Shown in pieces: positions 11,601 through 23,427 of a DNA stretch of 64,000 nucleotides. The position numbers were made by a program, and so were the translations under genes. The DNA lies in the NCBI RefSeq assembly GCF_036898095.1, contig NC_090768.1, forward strand, positions 48,716,592-48,780,591, written 5' to 3'. This DNA is from Palaemon carinicauda. Its lineage: Eukaryota > Arthropoda > Malacostraca > Decapoda > Palaemonidae. Each line of letters opens with the position of its first letter. The first letter of the stretch is position 1. The notes under the pieces are model-generated. The model was not told the origin of the DNA and ran no database searches. It saw only the letters and a program-made list of their open reading frames with translations.

Positions 11601-14600
11601 AATTCCATGAGTGTACTGAAGACCTGAATCACTTCCATGAGTGTTGCCAAAGACCTGCAGCACTTCTACGAGTGTCACCATAGACCTGCGGCACTTCCAT
11701 GAGTGTCGCCAAAGACCTGCAGCACTTCAATGAGTGTAACTGAAGATCTGCATCACTTCCATGAGTGTACTGAAGACCTGAATCACTTCCTTGAGTGCTG
11801 CCAAAGACCTGCAGCACTTCCATGAGTGTTGCCAAAGACCTGCAGCACTTCTATGAGTGTCACCAAAGACCTGCAGCACTTCCATGAGTGTCACTGAAGA
11901 CTTGCAGCACTTCTATGAGTGTCACTGAAGACCTGCAGCACTTCAATGAGTGTTGCCAAAGACCTGCAGCACTTCTAGGAGTGTCACCAAAGACCTGCAG
12001 CACTTCCATGAGTGTCGCCAAAGACCTGCAGCACTTCAATGAGTGTAACTGAAGACCTGCATCACTTCCATGAGTGTACTGAAGACCTGAATCACTTCCT
12101 TGAGTGTTGCCAAAGACCTGCAGCACTTCCATGAGTGTTGCCAAAGACCTGCAGCACTTCTATGAGTGTCACCAAAGACCTGCAGCACTTCCATGAGTGT
12201 CACTGAAGACTTGCAGCACTTCTATGAGTGTCACTGAAGACCTGCAGCACTTCAATGAGTGTTGCCAAAGACCTGCAGCACTTCTAGGAGTGTCACCAAA
12301 GACCTGCAGGACTTCCATGAGTGTCGCCAAAGACCTGCAGCACTTCAATGAGTGTAACTGAAAAGCTGCATCACTTCCATGAGTGTACTGAAGACCTGAA
12401 TCACTTCCATGAGTGTCACTGAAGACCTACAGCACTTCCATAAGTGTCACTGAAGACCTGCAGCACTTCTATTAGTGTCACCAAAGACCTGCAGCACTTC
12501 TATGAGTGTCATCAAAGACCTGCAGAACTTCTATGAGTGTCACTTGAAGACCTGCAGCACTTCTATGAGTGTCACAAAAGACCAGCAGCACTTCTATGAG
12601 TATCGCTGAGGACCTGCCGCACTTCCATCAGTGTTGCAAAAGACCTGCAACACTTCTATGAGTGTCACCAAAGACCTACACCACTTCTATGAGTATCACT
12701 AAAGACCTGCAGCACATCTATGAGTGTCACTGAAGACCTGCAGCACTTCTATGAGTGTCACCAAAGACCTGCAGCACTTGCATGAGTGTTGCCAAAGACC
12801 TGCAGCACTTCCATGAGTGTTGCCAAAGACCCGCAGCACTTCCATGAGTGTTGCCAAAGACCTGCAACACTTCCATGAGTGTTGCAAAAGACCTGCAACA
12901 CTTCTATGAGTGTCACCAAAGACCTACACCACTTCTATGAGTATTACTAAAGACCTGCAGCACATCTATGAGTGTTACTGAAGACCTACAGCACTTCTAT
13001 GAGTGTCACCAAAGACCTGCAGCACTTCCATGAGTGTTGCCAAAGACCTACAGCACTTCTATGAGTGTCACCAAAGACCTGCAGCACTTCCATGAGTGTT
13101 GCCAAAGACCTGCAGCACTTCCATGATGGTTGCCAAAGACTTGCAGCACTTCTATGAGTGTCACCGAAGACCTGCAGTACTTCCATGAGTGTTGCCAAAG
13201 ACCTGCAACACTTCCATGAGTGTTGCCAAAGACCTGCAGCACTTCTATGAGTGTCACTGAAGACCGTTAACACATGCAAGTGTGTTGCCAAATACCTGCA
13301 GCACTTTTATGAGTGTCACCAAAGAGCTGCAGCACTTCTATGAGTATCGCTGAAGACCTGCCGCACTTCCATCAGTGTTTAAAAAGACCTGCAACACTTC
13401 TATGAGTGTCACCAAAGACCTGCAGCACTTCCATGAGTGTTGCCAAAGACCTGCAGCACTTCCATGAGTGTTGCAAAAGACCTGCAACACTTCTATGAGT
13501 GTCACCAAAGACCTACACCACTTCTATGAGTATCACTAAAGACCTGCAGGACATCTATGAGTGTCACTGAAGACCTGCAGCACTTCCATGATTGTTGCCA
13601 AAGACTTGCAGCACTTCTATGAGTGTCACCAAAGACCTGCAGCACTTCCATGAGTGTTGCCAAAGACCTGCAGCACTTCTATGAGTGTCACTGAAGACCT
13701 GTAACACATGCAAGTGTGTTGCCAAATACCTGCAGCACTTCTATGAGTGTCACAAATGACCAGCAGCACTTCTATGAGTATCGCTGAAGACCTGCCGCAC
13801 TTCCATCAGTGTTGCAAAAGACCTGCAGCACATCTATGAGTGTCACTGAAGACCTGCTGCACTTCCATGAGTGTTGCCAAAGACCTGCAGCACTTCTATG
13901 AGTGTCACTGAAGACCTGCAGCACTTCCATGAGTGTTGCCAAAGACCTGCAGCACTACTATGAGTCACTGTAGACCTGCAGCACTTCCATGAGTGAGCCA
14001 AAGACCTGCAACACTTCCATTAGTGTCACTGAAGACCTGCAGCACTTCCATTAGTGACAACTTCCATTAGTGTCACTGAAGTCCTGCAGCACTTCCATGA
14101 GTGTTGCCAAAGACTTGCAGGACTTCTATGAGTGTCACTGAAGACCTGCAGCACTTGCATGAGTGTTGCCAAAGACCTGCAGGACTTCTATGAATGTCAC
14201 CAAAGACCTGCAGCTCTTTAGTGAGTGTCACCAAAGACCTGTAGTACTTTTATGAGGGTCACTGAAGACCTGCAGCACTTTCATGAGTCATGAAAGACCT
14301 GAAGCACTTCTATGCGTGTCATGAAAAACATGCAGCACTTACTGAGTGTCATGAAAGACCTGGAGCACTTCTATGAGTGTTGCCAAAGACCTGCAGCACT
14401 TCTATGAGTGTCAACAAAGACCTGCAGCACTTGCATGAGTGTTGCCAAAGACCCGCAGCACTTCTAGAAATGAGTGTCACTGAAGACCTGCAGCACTTCT
14501 ATGAATGTCACCAAAGACCTGCAGCACTTCTATGAGTGTCACCAAAGACCTGCAGCACTTCCATGAGTGCCGCCAAAGACCTGGAGCAATTCTATGAGTG

Positions 14601-15828
14601 TCACCAAAGACCTGCAGCACTTCTATGATTGTCACTGAAGACCTGTAGCACAATTCCATGAGTGTTGCCAAAGACCTGCAGCACTTCTATGAGTGTCACC
14701 AAAGACCTGCAGCACTTCTATGATTGTCACTGAAGACCTGTAGCACAATTCCATGAGTGTTGCCAAAGACCTGCAGCACTTCTATGAGTGTCATCAAACA
14801 CCTGCAGCACTTCTATGAGTGTCATCAAAGACCTACAGCACTTCTATGAGTGTCACTGAAGACCTGCAGCACTTCCAGGAGTGCTGTCAAAGACCTGTAG
14901 CACTCCTATGAGTGTCACTGAAGGCCTGCAGCACTTCCATGAGTGTTGCCAAAGACCTGCTGCACTTCTATGAGAGTCACTGAAGACCTCCAGCACTTCT
15001 ATGAGTCACTGAAGACCTGCAGCACTTCCATCAGTGTTGCCAAAGACCTGCAGCACTGCTATGAGTGTCACTGAATACCTGCAGCACTTCTATGAGTGTC
15101 ACCAAAGACCTGCAGCACTTCTATGAGTGTCACCAAAGACCTGCAGCTCTTCGACGAGTGTCACTGAAGACCTGCAGCACTTCCATGAGTGTTGCCAAAG
15201 ACCTGCAGCACTTCTGTGAGTGTCATGAAAGACCTGCAGCACTTCTATGAGTGTCACAGAAGACCTGCAGCACTTACATTAGTATTGCCAAAGAGCTGCA
15301 GCACTTCCATGAGTGTCACTGAAGACCTGTAGCACTTCCATGAGTGTTGCCAAAGACCTGCAGCACTTCTATGAGTGTCACCAAAGACCTGCAGCACTTC
15401 TATGAGTGTCACCAAAGACCTGCAGCACTTGCATGAGTGTTGCCAAAGACCTGCAGCACTTCTGTGAGTGTCACTGAAGACCTGCAACACTTCCATGAGT
15501 GTTGCCAAAGACCTGCAACACTTCTATAAGTGTCACCAAAGGCCTGCAGCACTTCCATGAGTGTCGCCAAAGACCTGCAGCACTTCTATGAGTGTCGCTA
15601 AAGACCTGCAGCACTTCTATGAGTGTCACCAAAGACCAGCAGCACTTCTATGAGTGTTGCCAAAGACCTGCTGCACTTCTATGAGTGTCATGAAAGACCT
15701 GCATCACTTCTATGAGTGTCACTGAAGACCTGCAGCACTTCTATGAGTGTCTCTGGAGACTTGCAGCACTTCCATGAGTGTTGCCAAAGAGCCAAAGACC
15801 TGCAGTACTTTCGTGAGTGTTACAAAGG
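8615..15828. repeat. 31-bp minisatellite array, about 230 units
   Basis: The array is built from a 31-bp unit of the form gacctgcagcacttc-tatgag-tgtcaccaaa, read continuously for 7.2 kb. Variants sit mainly in two places: after cttc (tatgag, catgag, aatgag) and in the last eleven bases (caccaaag, cactgaag, ttgccaaag, tcgccaaag). Because 31 is not a multiple of three, any frame cycles through three phases every 93 bp, so translated products repeat every 31 residues. The minus strand lacks stops in many variants, which produces several overlapping 60-145 codon frames. These are not genes: every phase is used, indels break them, and there is no codon bias. Larger duplications are superimposed. 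The array ends where DIRS-like Gag sequence begins. Confidence 0.95.
10535..12138. repeat. 802-bp higher-order duplication inside the 31-bp array
   Basis: Diagnostic variants recur exactly 802 bases apart: the rare tgtcaatgaag variant at about 10,566 and 11,368, and the deleted unit gtactgaagacctgaatcac at 10,811 and 11,613. Thus 10,535-11,336 and 11,337-12,138 are two copies of one block of about 26 units, still nearly identical. The similarity extends left of 10,535 and a partial third copy follows to about 12,400. Confidence 0.85.
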
Positions 15829-17600
15829 TTGATTCTCATTGGTTGTGTCACCGTGTAATGAATGTCAGGAATAGCTATCTTCCCACTGGGAGAAGTAAAG
15901 GAAAGAGAAGCCTTAGAGGGATTTTTCACCTTCGGAGTTATCCTCAACGTCAAAGAAGGCCCAGACTTGGGCGGCTTATTCCACCTTTGGTACTCTCCCT
16001 TCTGACTCGTCTACTTTGGCTTCCTCCGGTGGCCAATCGAGCGAGAGTGGTTGGGCCTTCTAATATGGGGCAAGACCTGGAGCAGAGGGTTTGTCTGTTT
16101 GCCCTTCTGAAACGGCAAAATCTCCTCCTTGGGAATCCTTCGCTTCAGAGGTGTGATGCTCTTCGGTTAATGTGTCCCTACTTGGGCAATCCAAGGTTGC
16201 CTAATGAAGAAGCAGCTGTGGCAAACCCTGGTTTCCAGCCAGATGTCATCGCTCCTTTAGTCTGCCCAGGAATTCCCGGTTGTTGTCCCGTCATCTGTAG
16301 AGGATGCTCTTAGTTCAGTTCTGAGAATCGTAAGTCTTTGCTGCGAGCGGGTTACCCTTGACCTTCCAAGAGTTCTCCTGCTTAGTATTGCTCTTCGGAG
16401 TAACCTCGTTGCGATCCTTCCTCTTTAGAAGAGGATCCTAAACCTTCCCTTCAGGAGGTGGTTTCTTTCTTCCTTTAAGAACAACTCACCATCCAGATAA
16501 CTTTTGCATCACGCTCATCCAAACTATGAGCGCCTCTCCTCAATGTCCTTCTCATCATAGACTTTTTTGCCTCCTCGCAGTTCCAGTTTGGACTTTTCTT
16601 GCACTTTGCTCACTTGTTCCAGTGCTTCACCTGATCCTGTTCCTCGTAAATGCAGAACTTTGCCAACGCGAATAACTTCCTGACGATCTTCTCCATGAAG
16701 CTCTACGTTTCCTCGTCGCACACCATTTGGATGCGCTTTGAGATGCTCTTTACCTCGTCAGTCCTCTGATTGTTTAGTTTCTTCTCATCGAGCTTGACCT
16801 GTTGGACATTCTTCTGTAGGCGCTTATCCAGGATGCGGCTCGTCACTTGTCCTCACTTCACGAGTCTTTCAAGCACACTTCAGCAAAGCAGGGATCTTCT
16901 AAGTGTTTGCCTTATCGCAAGCGCTCATTTTCCACATGCTCAGCTTCAAAGCAGTCTTGATTTCTCCTTAGAGGACAGGTTCATTCACCTCGCGATTAAT
17001 GTCAACATACCCTGTCTGACTGCACTAAGGTTCACCAGCAGAGCGATTTTCTTGCAACTCCCCGCTTAGTGCCTGTGCATGAGAATCGTTATCGCCAGCT
17101 TGCTTCGATGACATCCTCAAAGCGCTCTCCATCGGATCATCACAAGCGCTCTTCAGAGGAGGTATATCGGGGCTTCTTACGACCGGCCTTCAAGATTACC
17201 CGCAGCAAGCAGAGCTTATGTCTTTTAGGCGTTCCAGTCACCACCAGGGGGATCAGCCCAGACTCGCCAGGAGAGACCAATCTCCAACATGCTCGATTAT
17301 ACTTCAGGTAAGCCTCAACAGGAGAACTCCCCTTCAGAGGAGGAATCTCCCCAGCTTCACTCCCAAGCAAGATTGGGAGCTTCTCTCTCATTGCCAAGCA
17401 TAGCCCCTATCAGTCTCTCATCGCCAAGCATAGCCCCTATCAGCCTAAGCTCCAGAAAGCAGGGCAGGGATAGGATTCCAGTCACCCCCCACAGACAGTC
17501 CCCCTTTCCAAGGGAAAATTATCGTCTCTCAATAATTGAGTTTTCGGCAGAACACCCTTCTCCATTCAAGAGAGAAAAATCCAGTCAAAATAAAGGATAG
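15822..17600 (+). pseudogene. Degenerate DIRS-like Gag region, plus strand
   Basis: Starting at the array edge, the + strand reads KVDSH followed by C-H and CNECQE-type residues and then SHWEK in mixed frames. This parallels the cleaner minus-strand copy at 23,428-23,794 (DSHPVCPSCQGKQC, then WERYNARHKK). Downstream lies Ser/Arg/Pro-rich coding-like sequence in all three frames (16,500-17,450), including a directly repeated segment (SLSSPSIAPISL) near 17,400-17,450. I read it as a frame-shifted Gag of a DIRS-type element, whose known form has an N-terminal Cys motif and a basic Ser/Arg-rich middle. GC content is clearly higher than that of the AT-rich flank after 17,600. Several stops replace probable Trp or Arg codons, consistent with decay. 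Confidence 0.5.
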
Positions 17601-18180
17601 ACATTTGGCCACATAACCACCTGATAGATAGAACTTTATTGACCACAAATTCTACATTAAAAATTATATGAAACAATTATCTGTTGACATAAATCTATTA
17701 TACATATCGGGATATTTACATTATTTTATACTCAATGTAGTCCATGAAATTAGAGGATTTGTAATAGTTCCTCAAATTATATCACAATTAAAATCATTAA
17801 ACATATTTCCTAAAAATCACTATCAAAATTAATAATGAATATTAAACCAAAGAAAAATATATTTATGGGTAACAGTTCAAGATTGAGTTTGCAATTTCCA
17901 CAATGGTTTGTACATCTTTACCAAGGATCTGTTGAAATGAATTTGTTATAATTAGTTTGTACATTACACATAATATGGCATGACTCTACCACAAGTAGCT
18001 CCGTTTGTAACTCTCCACAAGGGCATAGTCAAATCATCCACTCTTATCGATTCATAGTCAAATCATCCACTCTTATCGATTCACTTTCAATCATCCCTAC
18101 ATCAATAGCAAAAAATTTGGTTTTATTTCATATTTACTTTCATACCATTATTTTGACAAAACTAATTAAGAAGTCCTAAT
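17601..18180. other. AT-rich spacer between DIRS-like and LINE relics
   Basis: No coding signal is visible. It contains a two-copy 29-bp direct repeat (catagtcaaatcatccactc, near 18,024 and 18,053) and a poly(A) run near 18,240 just beyond its end. It may be part of the non-LTR element that follows, but nothing shows this. Confidence 0.4.
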
Positions 18181-18189
18181 TTATTCATC

Positions 18190-18800
18190 ATTCTACAGTA
18201 TTACTAAATGTATATAATATGACAGTGTCATCCATTAATACAAAAAAAAAAAAAATGTAGCCACACCAGGAACCTATTAAGACTATAATCAGATCATTAA
18301 CATAAAATACAAAGTGGATACATGAAGTAGGGGATCCCTAACGCACTCCCACCATAGCTGTAATAACAGCAGTTCCTATAACGCTACGTGTGGCATGATA
18401 CATCGCTCCTACAGCAGCAATCATCACTGCCCCACAACCCAACCGTTTAAAGATACAAAACATTTCTTGGCTCATGGTCATAAGCTTGGGTTAAAATCTA
18501 CAAAGGTAATAATTAGAGATAATTTTTTCCTTTTAGCCAAATCAAGTAGTAATCATAGCATTACTACATGTTCAATGCATTCTCTTATTAGGTTCTCCAC
18601 CAGCCTGTTCTCTATAGGGAGAAAACCATTGCATTATACGTTACATAAGACCATGTCATATAACTTTGGAATTACTTTAATTACATTAATTCCACGATAA
18701 TTAACAGGAAGCATACAATCACCTTGTTTGAATATTGTAATTAACCTAGCCAATTGCCAAGGAAAGGGGATAACGAGCTGTGTTAAACTAGTTTGTTCTG
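18190..18800 (-). pseudogene. Non-LTR retrotransposon RT fragment, heavily decayed
   Basis: Reading the minus strand from 18,790 gives CMLPVNYRGINVIKVIPKLY. It then gives a stretch equivalent to LLDLAKRKKLSL followed by FVDF, and after frameshifts VGVR-stop-GSPTSC with FVFYVNDL. These match the order of RT blocks in non-LTR elements: the YRGI/NYR block, the TFVDF block around catalytic motif A, and the GVRQGSPTSCLLF block B ahead of the YxNDL region. At least three frame changes and several stops make it non-functional. The YADD box is not seen. The GVRQGSP form suggests an RTE/CR1-like clade, but that assignment is loose. Confidence 0.7.
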
Positions 18801-18839
18801 CTATTAGGAAAGAATAAGACCAAGCTTTACGTGGCTCTG

Positions 18840-19660
18840 ATACTTCCTGCTACCCATCAGTTGGTCCTACAGAAAGCACCTCCATAAGTCCTCAGGGAAT
18901 AGCGTACCAGTTCAAAGCCCTGTGATTTGGACTGTTTACCCCTCATCAAGTGTTTTCACATGAGTTTCTTTTTAGGGCCACTGAAATGGGATACATCTCT
19001 TGAGGTATCTCAATGATTGACTGATCCTGTTCTGCAAGAGGCATTTGCCCCAGGAACCAGACAGACTTTTACCTTTGCCACGATCTAGAGATGCGGTAAA
19101 TAGAGAAAAGTTTTATTTTACGCCCGAGCAGATGGAGTACCAGGGTATGCTGATAGACACAGCAGCAGGCACTATTTTCCCATTAGATCATCATATCAAC
19201 AGACTCGTTGAGGTAGCACAACCGCCTCTGCTAGAATGAGAACTACTGGCCGCAACAGTGGTAACATCTTTTGTTATTGGAGAAGCTCGCTCGTCACAAG
19301 CATCTCAACCAGCGATTGCTCCATTACTTCTGAAACACCATTGGTTGGTAAAAAAAACCCTCACCACCTGGTTCAAATGGAACAAGGAGTATGGGACAAT
19401 CTAGCCTGATGGCTAAACGATGAAAATCTCATCAGGGAAACTCCTTGCCTCCAGGAATACAGCTGTTCACCGATACAACCAAAGAGAAAATCAGACAGTC
19501 TTGGAGTATAGTCAACAAAAGAAAAGCACCAGCAGGAAATGCAAGCAGTGCTGCTAGTATTGCAAGCTTTCCAACAGTTTGAAGAGTACTCTGTATCATT
19601 GATTAGTGACACTATTACTGTTGTGGCTTACGCCTACCTTAACGATCATATTTTATACAC
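18840..19660 (+). pseudogene. DIRS-like reverse transcriptase / RNase H fragment
   Basis: The + strand encodes pieces of the RT thumb and RNase H region typical of DIRS elements. These are a segment with NREKFYFTPEQMEYQGMLID and then FPLDHHINRLVEVAQ (19,085-19,235), a segment VWDNLA-stop-WLNDENLI (19,385-19,430) and a segment MQAVLLVLQAF followed by LISDTITVVAY (19,540-19,630). In the family these correspond to the EYLGM-IDT block, the WWL-ENL block before the RNase H core, and the E-A-L/SDNTT-VAY RNase H motif. Here the expected DN of the last motif reads DT, one Trp codon is a TGA, and frames shift between blocks, so it is dead. No tyrosine recombinase domain was found nearby. Confidence 0.65.
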
Positions 19661-21764
19661 CTTTTGCAAGTTGGAAAGCAGGTGCATATTGCATTCGAGA
19701 AAAAGTTAGAGCCATCAGTGAGGCCAAAAGTTGAACAAGAGACTTCCAGTATTCTGCTTTCCAGTTCCAGACCTTTCGGGAATTGAGGTACTGCCGGAGC
19801 CAAATGCAGAATCTTCCGGATATCGGCCATGAAGGTAGATGCCCTTGGAGGAAGCTCTGTGTTCCTAGGTCCACCTTGGGGATTCCTCGGGGAACGTCGT
19901 CTGGGTGAGGTAGAAGAATACGTTTCCGAGGACGCGGAGGCAGGTCGGCACTAATCAGAACATATGCAAACTTATTCGGTGGCTCCCTAAACCCTTCTGG
20001 AAAGGGTATTGGTCTTCCGCTGGAGGTGGAAGACACTAAGGGTGTTAGGTCTGCACTTGCTCGCGATCCCGACACTTCTACTCGCTACATGCGCGAAGTT
20101 CGCCGATTTGCTCCCAAATTCGCAAGATTCGGGCTTGGAATCGCGAAATTCGCGCGTCAACGGGTGCAATTCACGAGCAGAAGTGCTTGCAACAGGAGCA
20201 CTAGGAGCCATCGATGAAGAGGAAGGTTTAACGACTTCCTGCTGCCCCAGATGAGCACCTACGACTGACCAAGTCGGTAGAGGTGATCTTTACCTAGAGA
20301 CTACTTTTGAAGAAGAATGCGTCTCCAAGCATCACGCAGGCGAAGGCTTAGCCAAGACTACCCAGGCTACGAGAGGTACTGAGGGTTTAGCTGGACGCCT
20401 GGGTGAGGAGTGGTCATGCTCATCGTCGGGTTTGGCCCGAGGTCATTTGGTGGTTGAGGGGCTATGGGCTGATAGGCTGCGTGTACGCCTATCTCTATCT
20501 CTAGACGAAGAACGTCTATACAGTACCCTGATCGTGAACCCGCGGTTCGTGAACACGAGCGTCAAGCTCTTGTTCGAGACTGGCGCGAACATCATGAGTG
20601 CCTAGCTCTCGTTCGAGACTGGTGTGAGCATCATGAGTGCCTATCTCGCGAATACGAGTGGCGTCCTAGCGAACGAGCAAGTTGCTCTCGTGAACGATAC
20701 CCTTGCGAGCGTGAACGCCACCCTCGTGATTGTGAGCGTCATCCTCGAAAATGTAAGTACCATCCTCGTGATCTAGATCTGGACAATCTAGAACACGAGC
20801 CTCTGGACCTAGGTCTACATCTGCTCGTGATTGCATCAAGCGCGATCGCAAGACTCGTTTTCGTGAAGATGAACGCCTCTGAAGAGAGCGTTGAGACCTA
20901 TGGTCTCGTGAGTGCGAAGTTGTAGAGCGTGAGCGTCTTCTAGGAGAAGAACGCCCTGATCATAACGACGATCAGGGGAAGAAGTAGTAGTCCCCAAAAA
21001 GGGCGAGGCAATGGCGATGCCTGTCCCTTAGCACTGCTGATGAAAGGCGGACTGGTTCCCGGATGATCATCATCTGCAACCTGAAGGTTCCTGTAGGAAG
21101 AAACAGGTTCGTCGTCAGCAGGGGGTTGTTAGCGAGGCAAACTCGAACGATCACCTGTCCCCGAGTGGAAGGCGACAGATGAACCTCGCACATTTCCAGA
21201 GCGTTCAGATGTCGACGGCTCCTGAGAAAGGTCCCTGGTGGAACCAAGCTGAAGAAGGCAGGGTCCCGAAATCCCGAAGAACAACCACACCTGGAATAAA
21301 TCTGCAAGGGAAAAAGGCTTGCCAGCAGCTGGAGAAGAAGGTGCTCCTTTAGGGGAAGCAACAACTCCTTCAGTACCCTGGGGTTGCCTGGAAGATAAGC
21401 GGTCTGCGTTCCTGCTCGCGCATCCCTTGAGAGAGAGCGCGCGCTCGCGTGAGAAGGAGCTTTAGAAAGCGATTTTGGGGTGCCGGTAGATGAAAAACGT
21501 GTCCCGCTCGCCCTTGAGCAAGAATGATCGCGTTTAGCCGCCTACCAAACCTCTCCCATTGGGAGGCATACCACTCCCTACGAGCCTTGATCGCAACGAT
21601 GCCCTCGACAAGCAGGACACAGAGTGTGGGTCAGTCTCCAACGATGACATGAAGGTCCCGCACATGGCACCCTCTCGCCCTGGATACGTTTGCACAATGA
21701 AGGCGATCGTTGAAGAAGGATATGCACACCTAAAAAGAGAAAGCAAACGAATTAAGGAGTCCAA
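19650..21764 (-). pseudogene. DIRS-like Gag, minus strand, frameshifted
   Basis: From 21,764 downward the minus strand reads MCGTFMSSLETDPHS. With two frame changes it then gives CPACRGHRCD and REWYASQWERFGRR. This is the same Cys motif followed by a W-ERF/Y basic segment as in the copy at 23,428-23,794. Further on (20,850-20,500) one frame reads RSQSRGWRSRSQGYRSRE and then YRRSSSRDRDRRTRSLSA, an Arg/Ser-rich domain. A Pro/Ser-rich part follows to about 19,650. Domain order (Cys motif, linker, RS-rich, Pro-rich) is coherent on one strand over 2 kb, which supports one decayed Gag. It abuts the RT/RNase H relic on the opposite strand, so the two cannot be one intact element. Confidence 0.55.
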
Positions 21765-21829
21765 TGAAAGTCAGGAGTTAAGCGAAAACATCCGATCACT
21801 TCGGAGCCGAAAGAAAAAGTGATGTCTCT

Positions 21830-23330
21830 TACAGCTGTGAAAGTATACCCCACAGCCACCTTGCACTTAAAAGTCTAATGGCTACCTCCAGCTGTCGCTG
21901 AAAGAATATCCACATAAAAATACGGAAGGTTTGTATTAGTTACTGTTTTTTGACATCTGGGACTTTTAGATACTGTACTCTGAAATGGCAAAAAAGAACA
22001 CTGCTCCTTACGTGATCATGCCAGAAGCAGGCCTGGAATGCTGAAATAGCAGCTACTTCCATGATTTGCATTTTTGAAGCTGAAAAGGTGGAACGGGGGG
22101 TGAGAAAGTTTGTTGCTCAAGACTCTAGGATTTAAGTTGGTAACATCCGTACCTACTGGTAGAGGGCTTGGATATGCTGCAGAGTCAACATAAAACTTTT
22201 ATTTGCCCAGATAAACCTGGGAGAGTCTCCGGAGTCGGTTCTGTCGAGTTATCAATCATGATATGAGCTGGCATGGACGTTCTATTATCTTGTCTCGCTG
22301 CTCCTGGTTATTAAAAGATCTCTATACCTTGCTTGGGATATGTTTCCGTTCCCTTCTCATATCTGAAAATTGGGGAGAAAAATATGAAAAAGACCGTGGT
22401 GAGGCCTGATTGCTTGTTATGACGGACTTGCGTCAAAATAAGTTGGAGGAGGTAAAGAGGGTTTGTCTGCTCAGACCTCAAAACCTGAGGAAAACGATGT
22501 CAGGCTGAATAGTAAGGAGGAATATCTGACCTCTTTCTCCTATGAAAAGGCCGACTTTGATATTGTGTATACTGTATATGGTAACTCAAAGAAAAGGTGG
22601 GTAAGGATCTGCTACCTTTTCACCCCATTGTCCTCAAGGCTGCAGCTCTGAAAATGAGAAAACTCATCTTTTCTTTGGGGTAATACAGATCAAGGAACGA
22701 GTGACGTGGTCGCCAATTTCTTCCACTTGGCAGACTGACACACTTTCGTAGCTTCCCAATCTGTAACAGTAGTAAGTTGTCTTTGTCTCACATGTGGTCA
22801 TGGCAACATTTTCTCTTGGCACATCACATTGTTTATGTGTGAATGAAGGAACTTTCAGTTAGCACATGCTTCAATGGCGTGTGTGTAGCGACCTTTATTA
22901 TCCCATCTTTGTGTATCTGTGGGCTAAATTGTACGCCCGCCTTTGGCTGGAAAAATTGAACCGGCAATTTTGAATTGGGAGAGGACGCCACATTGAACGT
23001 ACATAAATTATCTGAAAAGGAAAAAGAAGCCTTCTTAGGAGAACCAGTGGCTTCCCTCTGTGGAGAAGACTAATTAGGCACCTTTTCATACTGGAAGGCC
23101 AGGCTGGCTTCGAGCTCGTAATGGCGAATAATAGAATCCCTCCAGCAATGCTAATTCTGTGCCTGGAGAGAGAAAGGTTACTCTGCTGTTACTCGAAGTG
23201 GTATTTAAGGTGCCATTTTAGGTGAGATTTTCAACACTTATTAGAGATTGTACCTGCAATTCTGAAAAATCTCTCCGATTGGCAATATCTGAAAGCAAAA
23301 TATGCTCTGGTTGGGCTAGGACCAAAAGCA
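21830..23330. other. Unassigned sequence between two Gag relics
   Basis: This 1.5-kb stretch has intermediate GC and short frames only. Minus-strand reading gives short patches that could continue the Gag at 23,800 (for example a patch with NSTEPTPETLPGLSG near 22,240), but I cannot align them to a known block. No repeat structure is visible. Confidence 0.3.
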
Positions 23331-23427
23331 GAGGATCAGTATCACTATGCATGATCTTGGGTTCACTGTGTCCCATAGGCGACACTATAGGCTACTAATC
23401 ACTTCAGTACTCCGCAAAGGATGACGG

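Noticed and set aside
8615..15828. Many minus-strand open frames of 60-145 codons encoding Cys/Trp/His-containing repeats
   Set aside because: They arise from a 31-bp unit lacking stops in several variants, use all phases, overlap each other and break at indels.
8615..15828. Possible CRISPR array (31-bp repeats)
   Set aside because: Repeats are contiguous with no unique spacers, and the genome is eukaryotic.
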